Source: Acidimicrobiaceae bacterium (GTDB lineage: Bacteria; Actinomycetota; Acidimicrobiia; Acidimicrobiales; UBA8190). From it: a DNA stretch of 64,000 nt. Below are positions 17,488 to 25,995 of this stretch, in pieces. The translations under genes were made by a program, and so were the position numbers. The stretch spans positions 39,454 to 103,453 of the forward strand of contig PLXQ01000071.1 in the NCBI GenBank assembly GCA_003151475.1, in the 5' to 3' direction. A model generated the notes under the pieces. The model saw only the letters and a list, made by a program, of their open reading frames with translations, was not told the origin of the DNA and did no database searches. Numbering within the stretch: the first letter of the stretch is position 1; each line of letters opens with the position of its first letter.

Positions 17488-17924
17488 GCCTGCACCGTGG
17501 AATCTTGAACGACCCCGAGGCGCGCCGCGCCTACGAGGAAGAACTGCTCTACGGGGAAGCCACCGACACCGTCTTGGGTCTCTTGGAAAGTCTGCAAATC
17601 CCAAAGCAAGAACTGGCCCGGCGCTTGCAAGTATCACCAGGTCGGGTCAGCCAAATCCTCTCTGGGAGAGAGAACCTGACTCTCCGCACACTGGCTTCGC
17701 TCGCTTGGGCGTTAGGAATGCACGTATCGCTTTCGGTCGAACCCATGACCAGTCGAGCTGGGACTCCAGCAGAGAGCGATCCGCCTGCACCAGCGTGGCT
17801 GAGTCGCGTCGCACCCACGGCAGGGATCAGATTCACTGGTTTACAAAGTGCGCTGCCCTCAGCTGGGCGTTTGGGAGTTAGGCGAGATGATCTAAGACTC
17901 TGCTCGAATGCTAAAACCGCATGA
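17484..17924 (+). CDS. higA: HigA-type XRE antitoxin with C-terminal extension
   Basis: A 146-aa protein. An XRE helix-turn-helix lies at about residues 28-88 (KQELARRLQVSPGRVSQILS). A poorly structured C-terminal tail of about 55 residues follows. In TAC systems this tail is the chaperone-addiction segment that makes the antitoxin unstable unless SecB-like protein binds it. The ATG at 17484 overlaps the toxin stop; the stop overlaps the chaperone start. It probably represses the operon through the TTTAG/CTAAA palindrome. Confidence 0.82.
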   Translation: MSLHRGILNDPEARRAYEEELLYGEATDTVLGLLESLQIPKQELARRLQVSPGRVSQILSGRENLTLRTLASLAWALGMHVSLSVEPMTSRAGTPAESDPPAPAWLSRVAPTAGIRFTGLQSALPSAGRLGVRRDDLRLCSNAKTA

Positions 17925-18478
17925 CTCCAATCAAGGAGTCGACAGTGGAAACAACGGGCCCAGATCCTGAGGACGAGACCTTTGTTGGCGCCCGTCCTCA
18001 GGACGAATCGAACTTCCCTCCCGCATACGATCAGGCCGCCGTGGGTCGAGTTGTTGCTGCGGACCTCCAGATAATGAACATCGAATTGCTCGGCGCGCAT
18101 TTCGAGCGAGCTGACGATGGCCAGCCAATCCCATCGCACGCAATCGAACCGCCAGAACCTCCACAATTGGGTATCGCTCGCCCAGAGTGGACGCTCGACG
18201 AGGACGCGGGAAGGCTCGGCTGCATCTTTACCTTCGTTACGTCGTTCCCAAACGAAACTGACCGGGAGCCCTATCAGTTGATCGCTCGATTCCGCCTTGA
18301 ATACACAGTGACACCAGGGGTGGAACTGGCCGAAACCGATGTCGATCAGTTTGTCCATTGGAATGCGCTCTTCAATGCGTGGCCCTATTGGCGCGAATAT
18401 TTGACGAGCACCGTGAACAGAGCAGGATTGCCTCGTTTTGTTGCGCCGGTGATGGGCGTGCCGAAACAACAGTTGTGA
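17921..18478 (+). CDS. SecB-like chaperone of the TAC module
   Basis: A 185-aa protein. The C-terminal FNAWPYWREYLTSTVNRAGL followed by PRFVAPVMGVP matches the last helix and tail of the SecB fold. The central beta strands (YQLIARFRLEYTV, preceded by an FPNE turn) also fit. It should bind the antitoxin's tail and control toxin release, and may assist exported proteins. A strong hairpin follows the stop. Actinobacteria lack a general SecB, so an island-borne copy next to higBA is best read as TAC-specific. Confidence 0.8.
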   Translation: MTPIKESTVETTGPDPEDETFVGARPQDESNFPPAYDQAAVGRVVAADLQIMNIELLGAHFERADDGQPIPSHAIEPPEPPQLGIARPEWTLDEDAGRLGCIFTFVTSFPNETDREPYQLIARFRLEYTVTPGVELAETDVDQFVHWNALFNAWPYWREYLTSTVNRAGLPRFVAPVMGVPKQQL

Positions 18479-18488
18479 CAAAATGGAC

Positions 18489-18510
18489 CGACCAAACGGA
18501 GGTTTGGTCG
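18489..18510 (+). terminator. Hairpin after the TAC operon
   Basis: CGACCAAAC (18489-18497) and GTTTGGTCG (18502-18510) form a perfect 9-bp stem with a 4-base loop, eleven bases after the chaperone stop. There is no T-run, as is common in actinobacterial terminators. Confidence 0.65.
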
Positions 18511-18539
18511 AGGTGCTAAAGGACAAAGAGGAGGAGCAA

Positions 18540-18689
18540 ATGACCAAGAAGGACTGGGTGGTTCTGGGAGGACTGGCGATGATCGTGGGTGCTCTCACCG
18601 ACGCTGCCACGAAGAAAGCATGGAAGGATGCTCACACGGTGGCGACCGTGATCGGCGGCATAGCCACCATCATGGGTGCTACAGGGTGA
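18540..18689 (+). CDS. 49-aa small hydrophobic protein
   Basis: Sequence begins MTKKDWVVLGGLAMIVGALT, with a GAGGAGGAG ribosome site seven bases ahead. There are two short hydrophobic stretches separated by a Lys-rich turn, so it could be a holin-like or membrane micropeptide. A 51-aa frame (GTG at 18676 to TAA at 18831) overlaps its end in another frame and continues with a hydrophobic then polar sequence. The two may be a translationally coupled pair or one frameshifted gene. Confidence 0.5.
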   Translation: MTKKDWVVLGGLAMIVGALTDAATKKAWKDAHTVATVIGGIATIMGATG

Positions 18690-18844
18690 CGTCGGAGTTG
18701 CCTCTGCGGTCGGCATTTTCCTCGGAGCCAATGGGCGTGGCCCGGTAACGCTCCGTCCACCTGACCTCCCGGACAAGATCGAGAGGACTCACAACGACAA
18801 CAAGCAAGACTTCCGCTCCGCGCTCCCGTAAGCGAGGACTGTTG

Positions 18845-19645
18845 ATGTTCCCGCTTACCTGGGCAATCTGCTATCTCGCTCTCGTACCTCTAGCAGCTGT
18901 GTATTACGAACGACTTCCAGCCGGAAGCTTCTATGATTCCAATATCCAAAGAGAGGCACCAACGCAACACAATGTCCAAGTTATTGAGGGCCTCATAACC
19001 CGAGCACTAAGGAGTAGCGTTCCAACCACGGGCTGGTCTTTCGCCAATACGACTGTCCATGTGTCCCCTCCCAGTGTAAGCGTCTCCTCGATTAGCACCG
19101 AACCGGGCGATGTCCTGACGATGGTCGTAACCGGATCCGCATCAAACCTTCCGGTTCGCGGCACAACTCATTTTGTCGGTGGTTTCTTTTCCGAGACTTA
19201 CCGATTCAAGTTGAGTGAACTGGGCGGGTTCGAAGAAGCAGTGTCCGGCAGCCGCAAACCGGCACTTGCCATAGTCGTCAAGCGCACCGCGCCCACCATT
19301 CCATCTCCCGATGGTTACGGTCTGGATCCGCCGGTTAACGCTCTCTTTCCGAGTTACAAATACGTCAAGTTCCCAGATTCCAATACTGCCATTATGTATT
19401 TGCGAGACAAGACTTATGCTGCGTTGACAGAATTCAATTCGATCGAACGAGGCGACCCCAAATTTGCCTCCGGCCTATTCGCACGAATGACATACTTTAG
19501 CACCACTGTTGAGACAACTCTTGGATTCGGAGACATCACTCCAGTCAGCACGCAAGCTCGGCTCGGCGTAGCTTTTCAAGCCATTCTCGGCGTCGTATTA
19601 ATCGGTCTGTTCTTGAATGCAGTTGCATTTCGCCGTCGGAACTGA
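18845..19645 (+). CDS. Two-helix K+-channel-like protein with large extracellular insert
   Basis: A 266-aa protein. The first helix is at the N-terminus (residues about 4-21). After about 190 mostly polar residues comes a pore loop and selectivity filter, ETTLGFGDITP, in place of the classic TVGYGD. The second helix is LGVAFQAILGVVLIGLFLNAV. The pore module is of the Ion_trans_2/KcsA type. The unusual part is the long beta-rich, Ser/Thr-rich segment between helix 1 and the pore, where family members normally have a short turret. There is no cytoplasmic regulatory domain. ATG at 18845 is preferred over the TTG at 18842. Confidence 0.72.
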   Translation: MFPLTWAICYLALVPLAAVYYERLPAGSFYDSNIQREAPTQHNVQVIEGLITRALRSSVPTTGWSFANTTVHVSPPSVSVSSISTEPGDVLTMVVTGSASNLPVRGTTHFVGGFFSETYRFKLSELGGFEEAVSGSRKPALAIVVKRTAPTIPSPDGYGLDPPVNALFPSYKYVKFPDSNTAIMYLRDKTYAALTEFNSIERGDPKFASGLFARMTYFSTTVETTLGFGDITPVSTQARLGVAFQAILGVVLIGLFLNAVAFRRRN

Positions 19646-19725
19646 TTGGGCGAGAGAGTCGAGAGCCCCAGCCAACCTGACCCTCGGGCACAGGTGGCAA
19701 CGCCAGGACCGATGAGGAGGTCCCA

Positions 19726-19875
19726 ATGACCGAAAGGCCAAGTGTGCCAGTCTTGAGTCGTCCACCGGACGACGATGCTGCGTTAGACGCTTGGGCCGAG
19801 AACTTCGCCGCAATGTTGCTCAATAGCCGGGAGGTAGCAACCGACGCGGCACTCGACCAAGGGGACGAAGACTGA
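19726..19875 (+). CDS. 49-aa acidic protein, unknown
   Basis: Starts MTERPSVPVLSRPPDDDAAL and ends DQGDED. GAGGAGGT lies five bases before the ATG, a clear ribosome site. It looks like a small soluble acidic protein with one amphipathic helix. No family is recognised. Confidence 0.55.
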   Translation: MTERPSVPVLSRPPDDDAALDAWAENFAAMLLNSREVATDAALDQGDED

Positions 19876-20158
19876 GACGGTGCGAACAATCCATCTTGTA
19901 GTCGCCTCGCAGGAGATCGGCAACAGACCAGATGAAGGCGGCATGGTTTTTGATCGTGGCCTCTGCCATCGTGCTGCCCGACTCCCTCCGAGGCCCGAGT
20001 CCTTTAACGCTTGTTCCGGGATACGACCAGGCTACTTATCGCGGTCGCCGTCGTCGGGGAGCATGGGAGTTTGCGGGCGCATGCGGTGCCTCTCCTAACA
20101 CGCGGGATCAGGGCACCACGGCTACCATCTCAAAAAAGGTCCGTGGGCGGGGGTTTCG
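19876..20158 (+). other. Gap before the SGNH hydrolase gene
   Basis: No firm gene. A frame from ATG 19932 begins with a short hydrophobic stretch (MKAAWFLIVASAIVLPDSL) but continues Arg-rich into the next gene, so I do not call it. The promoter of the secreted hydrolase presumably lies here. Confidence 0.4.
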
Positions 20159-22513
20159 ATGCGTGACTGTGTGCGGCGTCGGGTTGGAAGTGTCGTGGGG
20201 ACGACCCTTGGCCTTCTGACCGTGGTTCTAGTGCCCATTGGCCTTACACCAGTGTCGTCCTCTGCGGCAAACGGTCAAGTCCCGGTTTGGGCTCCGTCCG
20301 AGGCATCTCAGAGCGGTGGCCAGAACATGATGCTTGATTCTGTCGCTTGTGCTTCAGGGTCTTTCTGCGTAGCTGTGAGCTACAACAACGAAGTTGTCGA
20401 AACCCTGTCGAATGGACGGTGGACCGATGAAACCCTGTCGCTTCCCGCAAATGCGGCAGCAGATCCACAGGTGACGTTCTCGAACGACACTGTCACCTGC
20501 GCGGCGTCAGGCGACTGTGTTGCTGTAGGAAGTTATACCGACAGCGCTAGTGCCGGGCAGGGCCTCATCGAGATGATGGTCAATGGGATGTGGAGTGCCA
20601 TCAAGGCGCCGGTCCCAACCAATGCGTCGGGCAATCCTGCGGTCAGTCTCGCCTCGGTGGCATGTCCCTCAACAACATTCTGCATCGCTGACGGTTCATA
20701 CTTCGATGGCTCAGGTGAAATGGATGGCGTGATTGATACCTGGGCAAATGGTGAATGGAGTTCACAGGAGGCTCCAATTCCTAGTGGCAACAGAGGTACT
20801 ACTCAAATGGGAACGGTTGCGTGCGCTTCCGTGGGAAGCTGCATTGCAGCGGGCGAGAACGACTATAACGTCGGGTTCGTCGATATCCTGTCGGGAGGGA
20901 CATGGCTTTCCAGAGATCCTCCTCTCCCGGACAATCAGACAGTGCCAGATTGGGAACAGGGGTTGCCTTCAGTGGCGTGCGCGCCAAACGGGGCTTGCGC
21001 TCTGATCGGTACGTACTTCATCTCTACCGGATGGGTCGGGTTCACCGATACATTGTCAGCTGGGGTTTGGACGCCTGCCGAAGCAATCGACGGGCACGAT
21101 CTTATCGTGGTCACTTGTTCTGTCGATGGGTCGTGTACCGCGGCAAATAGAGACGCGAGCGTTGTCGATAGTTGGACGGGGGGCGCATGGAACGAAACGA
21201 AACTGCCAGACCTAGCCGGGAACACGGGCTCGGCAGGGCCATCCTCCATCGCTTGCACTTCCGCCGCCTCCTGTGTAGTGAGCGGCGCAATATCTAATGC
21301 AGGAAGCAACACATGGGTTGGATTCCTCGACACCCTTTCGGGGGGGGTCTGGTACGGAATCGAAGCGCCATTACCGAACAATGCGGCTCCTAGCACTGCC
21401 TCCGTGGTGTCAGTCCAATCGGTGGCCTGCAGCACTGCGGACGGTTTTTGCGCGGCAGCCGGACGCTATGACGACAGCTCTGGCAATGAGGACGGTCTCT
21501 TGGAGACTCTGTCGGAAGGCAAATCCACCGATACCCGGTACGTTGCTCTCGGCGACTCGGTCCCATATGGTCACGGCCTTGCGAATCCATATCCCGAGCC
21601 GCAGATCGGGCTTGCCGCAGATGCCGTTCAACAGGGTCCGTCATCTCAGGCGTACCCGGATTTGGTGGCAAGCGATCTAGGCCTGACCATGGGTATTCGT
21701 GCTGACAACTGCAACTTGTCAGGCGATGATCTCGCCGTGAGTGGGGCGAAGGCGGCCTATCCCGACGCAATAAGTGGACCGCAAACGAATACTCAATGCG
21801 CCAACTGGTCCAACAGCTTGAGCGTTGATACGGATGAACTCGGTGTTGCCAACCTGGCCTCGGATCCCGCTGAACTGGTCACAATTCAGGCCGGAGCGGA
21901 TGATATCGACTTTGGCAAATGCTTGGAATGGGAGGTTACAAAGATCGGCTTTCATGCCCCTCTCGGGGAACAGTGCGTCAAGAAGGGCAAAATCACTACG
22001 GCCGTAGCGTCAGATTTGGCTAACGTCCGGGACGCTCTTCGTAGTGTCGTCGAACGCGTCGCACCTGATGCCCAGCAAGTAGTCGTTCTGAGCTACTACC
22101 AGGTTGTGCCGCCTCCATCACAGTTTGCAAAATCGAGCATCTCCCCAAAAAGTGGCGAAGTTGACCCCGTGTGTTGGGGTCTGTCGAACAACAAGAAGGG
22201 CGCCTACAAGGACGCCCAGGTCATTCAGTCTGCTCTCAACCAGGCGATCAGCGGAGCTGTCACTGACGCCGAGAAGGATGGAGCAACGAATGTCAGACTT
22301 GTAGATCTCACCCATCTCGAAGATGATCACGGAATCTGTACGGCGAGCCCGGCGCTCTTCTCAGGCGAGTTGATGAACAAGAGAACCTTGGCAAGCGATA
22401 TTGTTTCTCTGAACGGGCAAGACATTGAAAACCATGCGTGGCGAACGGGGCATCCGAACTCGAGCGGCCAGCAAGACATTGCCCGAGCAGTCGAGAGCGC
22501 CCTATCCCAATAG
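20159..22513 (+). CDS. Secreted propeller-like repeat protein with C-terminal SGNH hydrolase domain
   Basis: A 784-aa protein with a Sec signal peptide (basic start, hydrophobic core about residues 12-30, SSSAANG cleavage region). Residues about 55-455 contain seven to eight repeats of the type SVACASGSFCVAV...G.W, each with a spaced Cys pair, probably a disulfide-bearing beta-propeller. From about residue 457 the SGNH/GDSL esterase domain begins with YVALGDSVPYGHGL (catalytic Ser). It has a QAGADDIDF oxyanion block and ends with TGHPNSSGQQDIA (catalytic His). The substrate is unknown; polysaccharide or lipid esters are plausible. A second repeat protein of the same type lies at 24036. Confidence 0.82.
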   Translation: MRDCVRRRVGSVVGTTLGLLTVVLVPIGLTPVSSSAANGQVPVWAPSEASQSGGQNMMLDSVACASGSFCVAVSYNNEVVETLSNGRWTDETLSLPANAAADPQVTFSNDTVTCAASGDCVAVGSYTDSASAGQGLIEMMVNGMWSAIKAPVPTNASGNPAVSLASVACPSTTFCIADGSYFDGSGEMDGVIDTWANGEWSSQEAPIPSGNRGTTQMGTVACASVGSCIAAGENDYNVGFVDILSGGTWLSRDPPLPDNQTVPDWEQGLPSVACAPNGACALIGTYFISTGWVGFTDTLSAGVWTPAEAIDGHDLIVVTCSVDGSCTAANRDASVVDSWTGGAWNETKLPDLAGNTGSAGPSSIACTSAASCVVSGAISNAGSNTWVGFLDTLSGGVWYGIEAPLPNNAAPSTASVVSVQSVACSTADGFCAAAGRYDDSSGNEDGLLETLSEGKSTDTRYVALGDSVPYGHGLANPYPEPQIGLAADAVQQGPSSQAYPDLVASDLGLTMGIRADNCNLSGDDLAVSGAKAAYPDAISGPQTNTQCANWSNSLSVDTDELGVANLASDPAELVTIQAGADDIDFGKCLEWEVTKIGFHAPLGEQCVKKGKITTAVASDLANVRDALRSVVERVAPDAQQVVVLSYYQVVPPPSQFAKSSISPKSGEVDPVCWGLSNNKKGAYKDAQVIQSALNQAISGAVTDAEKDGATNVRLVDLTHLEDDHGICTASPALFSGELMNKRTLASDIVSLNGQDIENHAWRTGHPNSSGQQDIARAVESALSQ

Positions 22514-22677
22514 CCTTTCCTGGTAGTTCATCACGGCTACCCGAGAGGCGTCCCGGCGGGACACAAGCCGCCCTTCGTAGTCCTGAACGCTCTGCAGCGG
22601 GTGACGGCCGTCGTCGACCGGCTCAGTCGCCAGGCCCGCTGGGTGTGCTGAGAGGGCTCACGGGGTAGGTCCCAATC

Positions 22678-23019
22678 ATGATGACCGTGGGCATCGGCGG
22701 AATGCCCGTGTACGGAGCGTTTTTCCCCGCCGTTGCGAGCCCTGATGCGTGGTACGCCATCCCGCTTTGGCCTTTGACTCTGGGGGCGCTTTACGGGGTT
22801 TCGTCGTCCTCAGGAGTCGACACCAAGATCGGGAAAGTTGAGATGCCGCCGAAGCTGGCAATCGTCTGGGTTGGCAACGTGCTCGGCCTCGTGCTGTGGA
22901 TCGGATTCGCATGTCTCACGTGTGCCGTTTACCTGTACATGCGCCCTCTCGTCACCGATGAGTTGGCTGGGAGGTGGTCACCGGCTCACCCGGCAGGCGC
23001 GTTGACGGTCAGAGCGTAG
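22678..23019 (+). CDS. Small two-helix membrane protein
   Basis: A 113-aa frame with hydrophobic segments at about residues 22-42 and 58-88. It has no motif I know and only a weak ribosome site (GTAGGTCCC). The 22514-22677 gap upstream holds no gene. Existence is moderately supported. Confidence 0.45.
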   Translation: MMTVGIGGMPVYGAFFPAVASPDAWYAIPLWPLTLGALYGVSSSSGVDTKIGKVEMPPKLAIVWVGNVLGLVLWIGFACLTCAVYLYMRPLVTDELAGRWSPAHPAGALTVRA

Positions 23020-23028
23020 CCTGGGGAC

Positions 23029-23175
23029 GTGGCCCATGCGTGCGCTCACCCGGACTGCGAGGCGTCGATCGCCATCACTGGTGGCCGGTACTGCGAGGAA
23101 CACAGTGTGGAGTTTGCGGCCGTCCTGGGGATGCTGGACGAGATGCGGCACATTCCTGGTGAGACGCACGAATGA
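23029..23175 (+). CDS. 48-aa zinc-binding-type protein
   Basis: GTG start; the sequence contains CAHPDCEASIAITGGRYCEEH, a Cys2-Cys-His arrangement typical of treble-clef-like mini zinc proteins of actinophages. The stop overlaps the next start (ATGA), which strongly supports both genes. Confidence 0.65.
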   Translation: MAHACAHPDCEASIAITGGRYCEEHSVEFAAVLGMLDEMRHIPGETHE

Positions 23176-23534
23176 GCCACGGACGAATCTGTGACGGCTG
23201 GGACCTTCCTGCGCTCTACGCCGACTACGTGGCAGGGACTACGCACACCGAGTTGGCCAAACGCCTCGGGGTAATGCAGCGAGTTCTGCGCGAGGAAGGC
23301 GTCATATACCCGCTCAGCGATTGCTCGGCCCGTGACGCCAAGCGCTTCCTCCGGGAGGCATCGCGGGAGCTTGGTGATCGGCTCACGGTGCGCGCATACC
23401 GCACCCTTGCTCTCAAGAGCACGACGCCCGACGGGACGCCGTGGCCGAAGAGCGAGGGTCCGCTCAAGAAAGCCCTCGGCACGCAGACCTGGAGCGAGAT
23501 GTTGAAGAAGGTCGGCATCCCCGACCCCCGCTGA
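23172..23534 (+). CDS. Helix-turn-helix protein, unknown
   Basis: A 120-aa protein. The N-terminal block YADYVAGTTHTELAKRLGVM reads as a helix-turn-helix. The rest is basic and helical, ending TWSEMLKKVGIPDPR. The start overlaps the zinc mini-protein. It could be a phage-type DNA-binding or terminase-accessory protein; there is no definite assignment. Confidence 0.6.
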   Translation: MSHGRICDGWDLPALYADYVAGTTHTELAKRLGVMQRVLREEGVIYPLSDCSARDAKRFLREASRELGDRLTVRAYRTLALKSTTPDGTPWPKSEGPLKKALGTQTWSEMLKKVGIPDPR

Positions 23535-23649
23535 CGTGACGCTCTAACTGCCGATGGTCTCCTGATGGGAGAGTGAATGCGAACTCTTCACAAGGGGTAC
23601 GGTTCTGGCTCCTTATCCAGACCAGATGGGCGACTCTCTGTCTACATGG

Positions 23650-23991
23650 TCAGCCGCGCTTCTTGAGACGTCGCTCGTACTCGTCGACGAACCTGCGAAG
23701 CGTCGTCCCACAAGCGACACAGACCGCCCGAAGTTCCACCAGATCCAGGCGACGCTGACCCCTCTCGTACTCGCTGACGAAGGGCTGCGAGCGCCCTATC
23801 GCCTCGGCGAGGTCACTCTGTCTGAGTCCCGCGCGATCACGAATATCGCGTAGTAGCTCCTTCAGGAGGGTTGTCTCTGGCAGGTAGGTGGTCCGAGCCA
23901 CCCTGCCATCCGGCCTCAAATCGCGGAGTATCTGAAATCCCGATTTCCAGATACGCTGGCGAGCCAGCGCGAACCAAGGAGCGAAGGCCAT
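23650..23991 (-). CDS. XRE-family regulator
   Basis: About 113 aa. After a 45-residue N-terminal part comes a complete XRE domain: LLRDIRDRAGLRQSDLAEAI, then GRSQPFVSEYERGQRRLDL, then VCVACGTTLRRFVDEYERRL. GGGAG eight bases before the ATG at 23991 decides the start; GTG at 24006 is an alternative. It is transcribed away from the lipoprotein gene at 24036, so it may regulate that divergent gene. Confidence 0.75.
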   Translation of the reverse strand: MAFAPWFALARQRIWKSGFQILRDLRPDGRVARTTYLPETTLLKELLRDIRDRAGLRQSDLAEAIGRSQPFVSEYERGQRRLDLVELRAVCVACGTTLRRFVDEYERRLKKRG

Positions 23992-24035
23992 GGCTACTCC
24001 CGTCACTTTGCGACGATGAATGGGGTTGGTGGGCG

Positions 24036-25235
24036 GTGCGGAGAGTGAGTCCAGTCCAAACGCTGTTGCTGCTCCCGGCGGCAGGCATCATCCTGCTAAC
24101 GACGTCGGCTTGTAGTTCGCATTCAGCCGCACCCAATGGGTCCAGGTCGCCGCGATCAACACCTTCTACGGCCTCCCCACCAAGGACGCCATCCCCGGCC
24201 AGTTGGTCAATCGCCCCAATCTCCGATTCAAGCGCCCCCGGAAACACGGCTCTCAACGCAATCGTCTGTCCATCAAGCGCCTCATGCACGGCGGTTGGTC
24301 GCACAGGGGATAGTCCACTCATCGAGTCCTGGAATGGCAACGGTTGGTCATCGGTGCCAGGAGATACTTCAGTTGGAGCCAGCCTGTGGGCCATATCCTG
24401 CGCGAGTGTCTCTGCATGTGAGGCGATCGGTTCGGCGACGGCATCAGGTTACGGACGAACCTACGGTGAGGCTTGGAACGGCACGCAGTGGACTGAAGTT
24501 TCGATACCCGACCAGGGTCAGCTTCTAAACGAACTTCACGCTATTGCGTGCCCGACGTCGACAGTCTGTTTCGCGGTGGGCGACTACAGCTACGACGACC
24601 ACGGGACGACCAGCCACAAACCCCTTGTAGAGGAGTGGAACGGATCGTTATGGTCTCTCGACTTGGGCCTAGATAGCAACGACAGTGTCAATCTCCATTC
24701 GATTTCATGTCCAACGTCCTCCTTTTGCATGGCTGTGGGAAGCGACGACTCTGGTACTCCTTTTGCAGCGAGTTGGAACGGCGTGAAGTGGTCAGTCACC
24801 AACGATGGCGCCACCGGGTTCGGCACATTGGTCGGGGTGTCGTGCCTGTCGCCGACGTGGTGCATATCGGTGGGTGATTACGACAACACACGCTTCGTTA
24901 CACCACTCATCGAGTCCTGGAACGGCCGCGCCTGGACCGTAGACGTAAGTTTGATCGCAAATCTCACCCTGCCTAAGGGCAGCCTCGATTCAGTCACTTG
25001 TACATCGACAACTCGCTGTTTTGCCGTTGGCGAATCAAATCCCAACAACCCGACGCCTCTGATCGAATCTTGGAATGGAAACAAATGGTCCAATCAGCGC
25101 CTCGCTGACAGTTCTGCTGAGCCCGACGCAAACCTCACGTCTGTTATCTGCACGTCGGAAGCCAGCTGTGTGGCCATCGGCTACTTCGGGAACCCCGGCA
25201 GCACCGATCCGTTCATGGAGTTCACGGGGCCGTAA
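24036..25235 (+). CDS. Lipoprotein with Cys-pair propeller-like repeats
   Basis: About 399 aa from the GTG at 24036 (GTG 24045 also possible). The signal peptide ends in the lipobox LLTTSAC, followed by a Ser/Thr/Pro linker. Then come six to seven repeats of about 50 residues with the pattern I.C.S...C.AVG...PLIESWNG..W. This is the same module type as in the 784-aa protein upstream, without an enzyme domain. It probably displays a ligand-binding propeller on the cell surface. Confidence 0.75.
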   Translation: MRRVSPVQTLLLLPAAGIILLTTSACSSHSAAPNGSRSPRSTPSTASPPRTPSPASWSIAPISDSSAPGNTALNAIVCPSSASCTAVGRTGDSPLIESWNGNGWSSVPGDTSVGASLWAISCASVSACEAIGSATASGYGRTYGEAWNGTQWTEVSIPDQGQLLNELHAIACPTSTVCFAVGDYSYDDHGTTSHKPLVEEWNGSLWSLDLGLDSNDSVNLHSISCPTSSFCMAVGSDDSGTPFAASWNGVKWSVTNDGATGFGTLVGVSCLSPTWCISVGDYDNTRFVTPLIESWNGRAWTVDVSLIANLTLPKGSLDSVTCTSTTRCFAVGESNPNNPTPLIESWNGNKWSNQRLADSSAEPDANLTSVICTSEASCVAIGYFGNPGSTDPFMEFTGP

Positions 25236-25248
25236 AAGCGAGGGAATC

Positions 25249-25917
25249 ATGGCAACGCGTTCGACCTTTTGCGTTACATGCGGGAAGGAGGTTCAGACTG
25301 CCTTGCCGGAAGGGGCCGAGGTGTTGTTGTGCGACGCCTGCATCAGAGGACGAGCGGCAGGCCAAGCGAGGGAAGTTGCTCGCCGCGAGCCACGTTTCCC
25401 AGCGAGTCGTTTTCGGCCCTCTGAGAGCACACCACCACACACCTCTCCGGTGTCGAACGCGGACAGCAAGCCACCACACACCTCTCCGGCTTGGAACGCC
25501 ACGGCGACGGGTTTTCACTGGAGTCCCAAAGCGACGAAGGCAGTCTTGGTCGCAGCAGTGCTCGTCGTGCTCTATGTCATCGGCGTTCTGACTGAGAGTC
25601 ATGGTCGGGGGAGCGCGAGCCAGACTCCGAGCGCCGCGAGTGCGAGCTATACGGCAATCTATACAAGCATCGACATAGTTAGCTCGTCCCAGGTCAATGT
25701 GAGCGTCCTCGTTCAGGATATTGGCACGACCGCGGGAACGCCGGGTTGCACAATCATTGTCGGAACGCCCGACTACGCCGGTACGGGTTACCAAACATTC
25801 TTGGCGGACTCTCCGATTTCCCCTGGTAACTCAACCACCTATCGGGAACATGTCACGATTACCAACAACAATGCGTCCAAAGTCACTCTGGCAGCGTCAA
25901 GCGTCACCTGCTCTTGA
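25249..25917 (+). CDS. Zinc-ribbon membrane protein with extracytoplasmic beta domain
   Basis: A 222-aa protein. The N-terminal zinc ribbon (FCVTCGKEV ... LLCDACIRGR) is followed by a Pro-rich linker with two PPHTSP repeats. One transmembrane helix follows (about residues 100-118), then a C-terminal domain of about 95 residues resembling FxLYD-type beta sandwiches. It starts 13 bp after the lipoprotein gene, so the pair is probably cotranscribed. Confidence 0.65.
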   Translation: MATRSTFCVTCGKEVQTALPEGAEVLLCDACIRGRAAGQAREVARREPRFPASRFRPSESTPPHTSPVSNADSKPPHTSPAWNATATGFHWSPKATKAVLVAAVLVVLYVIGVLTESHGRGSASQTPSAASASYTAIYTSIDIVSSSQVNVSVLVQDIGTTAGTPGCTIIVGTPDYAGTGYQTFLADSPISPGNSTTYREHVTITNNNASKVTLAASSVTCS

Positions 25918-25995
25918 GCGGTTCCCGGCATTCGCGACGCCGGTTGTCGACAAGTGCGCGAAGGAACCGCCGCATTCCTGTCGAGGTGGACGGGG

